Shown here: piece by piece, positions 1 to 5,430 of the stretch
Layout: the number at the start of each line of letters is the position of its first letter
How positions within the stretch are numbered: position 1 is the stretch's first letter
NCBI GenBank assembly: GCA_034376725.1
Contig: JAXMJH010000007.1
Location: forward strand, 1 to 34,594
Direction of reading: 5' to 3'
Source: UBA11164 sp034376725
GTDB taxonomy: Bacteria; Pseudomonadota; Gammaproteobacteria; Xanthomonadales; Xanthomonadaceae
Length of the DNA stretch: 34,594 nt
Position numbers and translations under genes: made by a program
The notes under the pieces: generated by a model
Told to the model about the DNA's origin: nothing
The model's database searches: none
Seen by the model: only the letters and a program-made list of their open reading frames with translations

Positions 1-1037
1 GATTCGATGACCGCCACCGGCAGGCATTCGGTTGCGCCGTACGGCGTCCAGAACTGAGCCTCGAGAGGCAGCAGCTCGCGCATGCGCGCCACCACCTCGG
101 GCGGCACCGGCGCGCCGGCCGAGGTGACCCGGCGCAGCCCGGACAGCGGTGCCCCGTGCTCGGCCAGTACCCGCATCAGGGCAGGCGATCCGAACAGTTG
201 GTCGACGCCGAAGCGCTCGATGGCGTCCAGCAGCCGGTGCGGGTCGGCCTGCGCCGGCCGGGTCGGGTCCATGTCGGGAATCACGCTGGCCAGGCCCAGC
301 GCCGGATCGAACAGCGCGAACGGCGGGAAGGTCGGCAGATCCACACCACCCGGCGCAATCGCGAAGGCATCGCGCAGCAGCGCGACCTGGGCCAGAAAAT
401 GCCGGTGCCGATAGACCACGCCCTTGGGCACGCCGGTGGAGCCGGAGGTGAACAGGATGGCGGCGATGTCGTCAGGGCCGGTGTCGACCTCGACCGGACC
501 GGCCGTCGCGCCGGCGGCTTCGACCTGCGCCAGGGTCGGCCCCGACCAGAACCAGCGTCGCCCGACCGTCACTCGCCGCTGGACATGGCCGCGCCCCCAG
601 CCGAACAGCAGGCTGGCCGCCTGCGCAAGGGCAATGCCGATGAACGCCTGCGGCTGGGCTTCGCCCAAGCAGGCCTTGAGCGCGCGCCGATCGATGCCCG
701 GATCGACCAGCACCGGCACCACGCCGGCCTTGAACAGCGCGAACATCAGCGCGAAAAACTCCGGCCCCGGCCGCACCATCACCACCGCGCGCTCGCCGCG
801 CACGATGCCGCGACGCGCCAGGCCGGCCGCGATGGCATTCGAGCGCTGGTCCAGTTCGCGATAGGTCAGCGCAATGTCGTAGCGCGCCATCCCCGATCGC
901 GCCCGGCCGCCGGGACAGCGCAAGGCAATGGCATCGGGCCGCTCGGTGGCCATGCGGATCAGCGCATCGGCGATGTTGCAGCGCTCGGCGGTCATCGCGG
1001 CATTGTAGCCGCTGCCGAAACCGCCTCCGGCCACCAT
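1..1037 (-). CDS. oleC: OleC, beta-lactone synthetase (AMP-dependent ligase family), 3' end cut by window
   Basis: An ANL-superfamily adenylating enzyme, read from about 345 codons before it leaves the left edge. The ATP-binding P-loop TSGSTGVPKG lies about 195-205 residues in, and a YGATE-type motif lies near the window edge. OleC activates the beta-hydroxy acid made by OleA and OleD and closes it to a beta-lactone, which OleB decarboxylates. The assignment to OleC rather than a generic fatty-acyl-CoA ligase rests on oleB and oleA just upstream on the same strand. Two in-frame ATGs exist. The one at 1037 has GGGAG seven bases upstream and is preferred; the one at 995 starts MTAERCNIADAL and has no clear ribosome binding site. 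The gap to oleB is 75 bases and holds a REP element. Confidence 0.9.
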   Translation of the reverse strand, partial: MVAGGGFGSGYNAAMTAERCNIADALIRMATERPDAIALRCPGGRARSGMARYDIALTYRELDQRSNAIAAGLARRGIVRGERAVVMVRPGPEFFALMFALFKAGVVPVLVDPGIDRRALKACLGEAQPQAFIGIALAQAASLLFGWGRGHVQRRVTVGRRWFWSGPTLAQVEAAGATAGPVEVDTGPDDIAAILFTSGSTGVPKGVVYRHRHFLAQVALLRDAFAIAPGGVDLPTFPPFALFDPALGLASVIPDMDPTRPAQADPHRLLDAIERFGVDQLFGSPALMRVLAEHGAPLSGLRRVTSAGAPVPPEVVARMRELLPLEAQFWTPYGATECLPVAVIE

Positions 1038-1080
1038 CGCCCTTCTCCCGGAAATACCCCGCCAGCACGTCACACCCCGG

Positions 1081-1103
1081 TCGCGGGCGTGGCCCGCTCC
1101 TAC
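1081..1103 (-). repeat. REP-like palindrome with GTAG head
   Basis: On the minus strand the sequence begins GTAGGAGCGGGC, followed by a CAC loop and GCCCGC, giving a perfect 6-bp stem. A GTAG tetranucleotide beside a GC-rich hairpin is the signature of the REP elements (called SMAG in Stenotrophomonas) mobilised by RAYT transposases. It fills the gap between the oleB stop and the oleC start, where it may act as a partial transcription stop or an mRNA-stability hairpin. No RAYT gene is in the window. Confidence 0.65.
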
Positions 1104-1112
1104 TGAGAGCGC

Positions 1113-2000
1113 TCAGACCGGGTTGCGATCGAGGAAATCGCGGATTGCCGGGCGCAGACGCTCGTGCGCGTCTTCGAGCACGTAATGCCCCGCGTCGGGA
1201 TAGGCATGGACGTCGGCGCGCGGCAGAGCCTGGCGGAAGCGATCGAGAAAGTGCCGGTTGAACACGAAATCACGCAGTCCCCAACCGATGAATACCGGCC
1301 GGTCGGCGAACCCGGCGAGGTGCTGACCCGACGCTTCCACCAGCGCCCAGGCCGGATCGGACGGGCCAAGCGGAATGTCCTGCACGAAGCGGTGCACGGC
1401 GCGCCGGTTATCCCAGCTGTCGTAGGGGGCAACCAGCGCCCGGCGCTGATCGACCGGCAGCCGGCGCAAAACCCCGGTGCGCGCCGCGCCCTCGGCGAAG
1501 GCATTCAGCCCGCGCACCAGCAGCGCGCCGATCAGCGGCGTGCGGGCCAGCCGAAGCTGCCACGGCAGTCGTCGACCGCTCGGCATGGGGAATGCGGCGG
1601 TATTGAGAATCACCAGCCGCCGCACTGCCGCAGCGTGGGCAAGCGCCCAGCCGAAGCCGATCATCCCGCCCCAGTCGTGCACCACCAGGGTCACCCGCTC
1701 CCGCACATCGAGCGCATCGAGCAGCGTGCCCAGGTCTTCGACCCGCGATTGCAGGGTGTGCCGGTAGTGCGCATCGTCCGGCTTGTCCGACAGCCCCATG
1801 CCGATGTGATCGGGCACGATGCAGCGATAGCGGTCGCTGAGCCCGGCCACCAGATGCCGCCAGTAATAGCTCCACGACGGATTGCCGTGCACCATCACCA
1901 GCACTTCGCCATCGCGCGGGCCTTCGTCGAGATAATGCATGCGGATGCCCGGTCGCACTTCGCAGTGCCGGCTGGCGAACGGGTAATCGGGGTAAGTCAT
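1113..2000 (-). CDS. oleB: OleB, beta-lactone decarboxylase (alpha/beta-hydrolase)
   Basis: A 295-residue alpha/beta-hydrolase of the haloalkane-dehalogenase group. The oxyanion HGNPS motif is at 38-42. The nucleophile elbow HDWGG places Asp109 as nucleophile, as in dehalogenases and OleB but unlike Ser esterases. The C-terminal GHYVLED supplies the catalytic His272. OleB proteins decarboxylate the cis-beta-lactone from OleC to a long-chain cis-alkene. The ATG at 2000 overlaps the TGA of the STAS-like gene (ATGA) with no strong ribosome binding site of its own, so its translation is probably coupled to that gene. On sequence alone it could be a dehalogenase; oleA and oleC in the same cluster decide the call. 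Confidence 0.9.
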   Translation of the reverse strand: MTYPDYPFASRHCEVRPGIRMHYLDEGPRDGEVLVMVHGNPSWSYYWRHLVAGLSDRYRCIVPDHIGMGLSDKPDDAHYRHTLQSRVEDLGTLLDALDVRERVTLVVHDWGGMIGFGWALAHAAAVRRLVILNTAAFPMPSGRRLPWQLRLARTPLIGALLVRGLNAFAEGAARTGVLRRLPVDQRRALVAPYDSWDNRRAVHRFVQDIPLGPSDPAWALVEASGQHLAGFADRPVFIGWGLRDFVFNRHFLDRFRQALPRADVHAYPDAGHYVLEDAHERLRPAIRDFLDRNPV

Positions 2001-2365
2001 TCGGGAAATTCCAGTGTGGATTGGCGATCTTCGTCGTCGAACGGGTCGGCCAGAACGCGGCCGCCAGCGCGCACGATCATCGCATGCACCGCCGGCACGG
2101 CGTTGATTGCGCTCAGCGCGGCCTCGGGATGGGAATTCGCAAACACCCGGAACACCTCATCGGCAAACCCCTGGCCAATCAGCTCGACGCCGGCAAAGTC
2201 CAGCCCCACGCGGCGGAAGCGATCCACCCGCTGAAGCAAGCGCTTGGCCTGCGAGCGGGAAATGAGACTTTCCTCGCCGATGCGCGCCAGGCGAACCGGC
2301 ACGATGGTGCGTTCGAAACTGTATTCGTCCGGCACAACACGCCCTGATTTTCCAACTGAACTCAC
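1997..2365 (-). CDS. STAS-like domain protein (DUF4325 type)
   Basis: A 122-residue soluble protein. From about residue 37 it matches the STAS-like DUF4325 pattern: SRSQAKRLL helix, LDFAGVELIGQGFADEVFR strand-helix core, then a C-terminal strand and helix. STAS domains usually bind partner proteins or nucleotides in switch-type regulation; the role of this subfamily is not known to me. The GTG start at 2365 overlaps the fic stop by four bases and has GGAGG four bases upstream inside fic. Its own stop overlaps the oleB start by four bases. The gene thus links fic to oleB in one translationally coupled unit. A partner or regulator of Fic is an inference from this arrangement only. Confidence 0.75.
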   Translation of the reverse strand: MSSVGKSGRVVPDEYSFERTIVPVRLARIGEESLISRSQAKRLLQRVDRFRRVGLDFAGVELIGQGFADEVFRVFANSHPEAALSAINAVPAVHAMIVRAGGRVLADPFDDEDRQSTLEFPE

Positions 2366-3540
2366 ATGGCCTCCTTGCCGTTGGCGGTGCCGACATCTTC
2401 GCCCGGATCATCGATCGCTGCCAGCACGCCGCGCGCCAGGTATTGCCGGCCCCAGGCGCGGCCGGTGGTTTCCTCGATCAGGCCGGCGCTTTCGAGCGTG
2501 GCCAGGACCTTGCGTGCTGTCGGATCGCTGACGCCGAGCAGTGCCTTGACGCGCTTTGCGTCGACAAAGGGGTTTTCGAACAGGGCATCGACCAGGGCCA
2601 GCGCGCGGGGATCGTTCGCCAGCCTCTCCCGCATCCCTGCCTGCAGGGCGAGCAATTGCCGGGCCTGACGCACGGCGCGCCGCGCGCTCCACTCGACGCC
2701 GGCCAGGAAATAATGCAGCCATCCGTTCCAGTCGCCGTGAGTGCGCACGCGCATCAGGCCGCGATAGTAGTCATCGCGGTGACGCTCGATGTACTCGGAC
2801 AGATACAGCAGCGGCTGCGACAGTCGCCCGCGCTCGATCAGGAACAGGGTGATCAGCAGGCGGCCGACGCGGCCGTTGCCGTCGAGAAAGGGATGTATTG
2901 CTTCGAAGTGCTCGTGCATCAGCGCGCACTGGATCAGGTCGGGCAACTCGTCGCGGCGGTGCAAGAAAACCTCCCAGGCCGCCACTGCCTCATGCATTTC
3001 TGCCGGCGGCGGAGGCACATAGGGGGCGTTTGCCGGCGTGCTGCCGTGCGGGCCGATCCAGTTCTGGCTGCGACGGAACTCGCCTGGAGTGGCGTTATCG
3101 CCGCGAACTCCACGCATCAGCCGCTCATGCAATTCGCGCACCAGGCGCAGCGACAGCGGCAATGCATGCAGCCGGGCGATGCCGTGGTCGAGCGCGGTGA
3201 CGTAATTGCGGACTTCGCGCACATCGTCCGGCGAGGCTTGCGCCGGGCGCCCGGCCTCCTCGGCGAGCAGGTCCGTGAGGCTGGCTTGGGTGCCTTCGAT
3301 GCGCGAGGACAGCACCGCTTCGCGCCGCACATACGGGGCGATCAGCAGATGCGCGTTGGGCAGCACTTGCCCCAGCCCGGACAGCTCGCTCAGCGCGGCG
3401 TCGGCCACCGACAGCAGGCGGACCAGCGCGGGGGTGTAAGCGATGGCAGGCGGCAGCGGCGCCGGAACGAAGGCGTGATAACCCTGCGAGGCGCGAATGA
3501 CGCGACCGGCTTGCGGAGCCTTGAATTCGCTGGGGTCCAT
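2362..3540 (-). CDS. Fic-family protein adenylyltransferase, class II, with C-terminal winged helix
   Basis: A 392-residue protein with a Fic_N region and an inhibitory helix carrying S78-S-R-I-E82-G, which fits the [S/T]xxxE[G/N] motif that blocks ATP placement in class II enzymes. The complete active-site motif HPFLDGNGRVGR is at 216-227, so AMP transfer to protein hydroxyls should be possible. Residues about 305-375 look like a winged helix-turn-helix (VSDPTARKVLATLESAGLIEE), as in the Shewanella SoFic type. The start is the ATG at 3540 with AAGG seven bases upstream. The gene begins about 150 bases after oleA and is coupled to the STAS-like gene. The target is unknown. The DNA-binding-like tail and the repeats at its promoter suggest self-regulation, which is inferred. 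Confidence 0.9.
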   Translation of the reverse strand: MDPSEFKAPQAGRVIRASQGYHAFVPAPLPPAIAYTPALVRLLSVADAALSELSGLGQVLPNAHLLIAPYVRREAVLSSRIEGTQASLTDLLAEEAGRPAQASPDDVREVRNYVTALDHGIARLHALPLSLRLVRELHERLMRGVRGDNATPGEFRRSQNWIGPHGSTPANAPYVPPPPAEMHEAVAAWEVFLHRRDELPDLIQCALMHEHFEAIHPFLDGNGRVGRLLITLFLIERGRLSQPLLYLSEYIERHRDDYYRGLMRVRTHGDWNGWLHYFLAGVEWSARRAVRQARQLLALQAGMRERLANDPRALALVDALFENPFVDAKRVKALLGVSDPTARKVLATLESAGLIEETTGRAWGRQYLARGVLAAIDDPGEDVGTANGKEAM

Positions 3541-3546
3541 GACGAC

Positions 3547-3609
3547 CTTTGAAAGATGGCTTGCGTTTTCCGCGATGCTTTGAAACGAATACGCATCATC
3601 CTTTCAAAG
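3547..3609. promoter_or_regulatory. Three CTTTGAAA-type repeats upstream of fic (candidate operators)
   Basis: CTTTGAAAG at 3547-3555 and its exact reverse complement CTTTCAAAG at 3601-3609 flank a third copy, CTTTGAAA, at 3578-3585. The copies at 3578 and 3601 form an inverted pair with a 15-base gap. The copy at 3547 overlaps the fic ribosome binding site. The arrangement looks like multiple operator half-sites across a promoter. The obvious candidate binder is the winged helix of Fic itself. No convincing -35/-10 pair could be fixed here. Confidence 0.45.
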
Positions 3610-3663
3610 CCTGACAAGCAATGCAAGCGATGTTTCAGAAGTCCTTTGCAGCGATGCGACGGG

Positions 3664-3691
3664 GGCCGGCGGCAAATCGCCGACGCCGGCC
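3664..3691 (-). terminator. GC-rich hairpin at the oleA stop, no T-tract
   Basis: On the minus strand GGCCGGCG pairs with CGCCGGCC across a 12-base loop, starting at the last base of the oleA stop codon. There is no U-run after it, so it is either a weak or factor-dependent stop or an mRNA 3'-end stabiliser. It separates oleA from the fic promoter region. Confidence 0.3.
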
Positions 3692-4707
3692 TACCACTCC
3701 ACCTCGGCCATCGAGCAGTTCAGGCCAGAGCCGATGCCGAGCAGGGCGATGCGCTTGCCCTTGGTCAGCCGGCCGAGTTCGTTGAGCTTGCTCAGCGCCA
3801 CCGGTACCGAGGCCGGGCCGATGTTGCCGTGCATGGGGAACACCGTGAGCACCTTGGCCGGGTCGATGCCCAGCAGCTCGGTGAAGGCGGCGGTGTGTAC
3901 CTTGCTGATCTGGTGGACCACGAACTCGTCGAGCTCGTCGGCGGCCCAGCCCAGGCTGGCGCGGGCGGCCTGGAAGGTCTTGGCGGCCAGCTTCAGGCCT
4001 TCGACTAGCAGGGTGCGGGTGTCGGTGACCATGCGATCCATGTTGCCCCGACACAGGTGCGAAAACTCGGTGGCGGCACGGGTGACGCTGCCCTTGAAGG
4101 CATGGCCATCGGGCAGCAGCTCGCGTCGGCCCAGCACCATGGCAGCGGCGCCCGAGCCCAGGGTGAGCGAGGCGAATTCGTCGCGGAACTGGTCGGGGCC
4201 GACATCAGGCGCTGTCAGCCGCTCGATGGTGCGCTCGGTGATGACGTTGGAGACCTCGCCATCGACCACCAGGCCGTATTCGATATCGCCGCGTTCGATC
4301 ATCCGCGCGGCGATGTCCATGCCGTTGAGGAAGGCCAGGCAGGCGTTGCCGACATCGAAGTTCTGGCAAGTGTCGGCCAGACCCAGATTGCCGTGGATGA
4401 TGCTGGCGGTGGATGGTTCGAGGTAATCGCGACACACCGATGTATTGATCAGGATGCCGATATGCTCGTGCGCCACGCCAGACGCGGCCAGGGCCTTCTG
4501 CGCGGCCAGGGTGGCGGCATCCGACGGCATGGTGTTGCCGTTCCAAATGCGCCGTTCGTGGATGCCGGCCACGTCTTCCAGCAGGTTGTCGCGGATTCCC
4601 AGACGATCGAGCGTGGGCTGAAGGCGCTTCATGATGTCGGCCGAACTCAACCGAATGGGTGCATCGACGTGGGCAACGCTGGCAATGGAGACGTTCTTAT
4701 AGAGCAT
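3691..4707 (-). CDS. oleA: OleA, acyl-CoA condensing thiolase of olefin biosynthesis
   Basis: A 338-residue protein of the ketoacyl-ACP synthase III/thiolase fold. It has nucleophile Cys123 in GNACLAFLNG, His265 in VVHQIS and Asn295 in HGNIGPAS, the Cys-His-Asn triad. Glu97 in YLEPSTAS fits the glutamate that OleA uses as base, which separates it from FabH. OleA joins two activated fatty acyl chains head to head to a 2-alkyl-3-ketoacid, the first step of long-chain olefin synthesis. Starting at 4707 the protein begins MLYKNVSIAS, with AAGGA upstream. It is the first ole gene on this strand, and the next ole gene, oleB, is two genes away. Confidence 0.95.
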   Translation of the reverse strand: MLYKNVSIASVAHVDAPIRLSSADIMKRLQPTLDRLGIRDNLLEDVAGIHERRIWNGNTMPSDAATLAAQKALAASGVAHEHIGILINTSVCRDYLEPSTASIIHGNLGLADTCQNFDVGNACLAFLNGMDIAARMIERGDIEYGLVVDGEVSNVITERTIERLTAPDVGPDQFRDEFASLTLGSGAAAMVLGRRELLPDGHAFKGSVTRAATEFSHLCRGNMDRMVTDTRTLLVEGLKLAAKTFQAARASLGWAADELDEFVVHQISKVHTAAFTELLGIDPAKVLTVFPMHGNIGPASVPVALSKLNELGRLTKGKRIALLGIGSGLNCSMAEVEW

Positions 4708-4750
4708 CCTGGCTGGTCCTTAGCGATCTGACGGAATGGGGAAACCCAGC

Positions 4751-4756
4751 AGTATA
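4751..4756 (-). promoter_or_regulatory. Candidate -10 element for oleA
   Basis: TATACT on the minus strand, 5 of 6 matches to TATAAT, about 44 bases before the oleA ATG. No good -35 is found at 16-18 bases; TTGAAG sits at 20. The AT-rich hexamer stands out in a GC-rich stretch. Confidence 0.35.
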
Positions 4757-4858
4757 CGCCGGCCCCGGCGGGCAACCTTCAAACTGACCATTGAGCGCAC
4801 GTACCGGGTTGCGCGCACATCGGGTCGGCCGCGCTATCGGCAACGGCCATGAGCCTGC

Positions 4859-4889
4859 GCGGGCGAAGCCGAGCGGGCTACTCGCCCGC
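4859..4889. repeat. REP-like inverted repeat between the DUF4156 gene and oleA
   Basis: GCGGGCGA at 4859-4866 pairs with TCGCCCGC at 4882-4889. A second, internal pairing, GCGGGC with GCCCGC over TACTC, is also possible. It resembles a degenerate version of the element at 1081-1103 but has no GTAG head. It could lower read-through from the upstream gene into oleA. The 245-base intergenic region holds no gene that I can support. Confidence 0.35.
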
Positions 4890-4952
4890 ATTTTGCGCCG
4901 CGCTCCTGCTGCCACCGGCGCGACGGATCGGCGTGAGAAATGCAGGACAGTC

Positions 4953-5363
4953 TTACTCGTCGAGCGGGAACGTCTGAACCTTGTCCTTGTCCTCGCCCTC
5001 GGCCCGGGCCGCAGGGCGGGTCGGGGCGGCGACCCGGGCCGCCGTTTGCGGGCCGCAGGTATAGGCGATGAAGCGCTGCTCACCGTCGCGGGGTTCGGTC
5101 TTGGGCTGCACGGTGTCGGCGCCGAGCGAAACCGCTTCGTTGCGGGCCAGGGTTTCCAGCTCGTCGCGCACCTTGATCGAACTGCGCTTGTAGAACGCCA
5201 CCTGGTCTTCGACGGTGACGCCGATCTCGCCCCGGCGCTGGCAGGCCGAGAGGTCCTCGCGGGCGCTGGCGACCCGTACGCCGGCGCCGTCCGGGCTCAT
5301 CTTGACCCAGGTGCATCCGCTGGCCAACGCGGCGCAGATCAACAACGACAGGCGAAACAACAT
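4953..5363 (-). CDS. DUF4156-type lipoprotein
   Basis: A 136-residue protein with a signal peptide and lipobox LASGC, so it is probably lipid-anchored in the envelope. The body holds the DUF4156 pattern: a VTV segment, then a helix ending LETLARNEAVSLGADTVQP, and a late Cys that may pair with an internal one. The C-terminal 30 residues are Pro/Ala-rich and charged. The function of the family is not known. The start is the ATG at 5363 with GAGGAA six bases upstream; a longer in-frame reading to 5459 would bury the signal peptide and is rejected. A hairpin with a T-tract lies directly before the ribosome binding site. Confidence 0.8.
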   Translation of the reverse strand: MLFRLSLLICAALASGCTWVKMSPDGAGVRVASAREDLSACQRRGEIGVTVEDQVAFYKRSSIKVRDELETLARNEAVSLGADTVQPKTEPRDGEQRFIAYTCGPQTAARVAAPTRPAARAEGEDKDKVQTFPLDE

Positions 5364-5375
5364 GTCGATTCCTCG

Positions 5376-5405
5376 AAAAGGCAGGGGCGTATTGTCACCC
5401 CTGCC
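5376..5405 (-). terminator. Rho-independent terminator or attenuator before the DUF4156 gene
   Basis: On the minus strand GGCAGGGG and CCCCTGCC form a perfect 8-bp stem over a 10-base loop, followed at once by TTTT. It lies between the M16 protease stop and the lipoprotein start. The T-run ends just before the GAGGAA ribosome binding site, so the same element could end the protease mRNA or sit in the leader of the lipoprotein mRNA. Confidence 0.7.
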
Positions 5406-5430
5406 CGGCTGAACGGCCAGTGAGTCGGCC

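Noticed and set aside
472..1068. 198-codon frame on the minus strand inside oleC
   Set aside because: Arg/Ala-rich shadow; the oleC frame on the same strand carries the TSGSTGVPKG motif and is open to the window edge.
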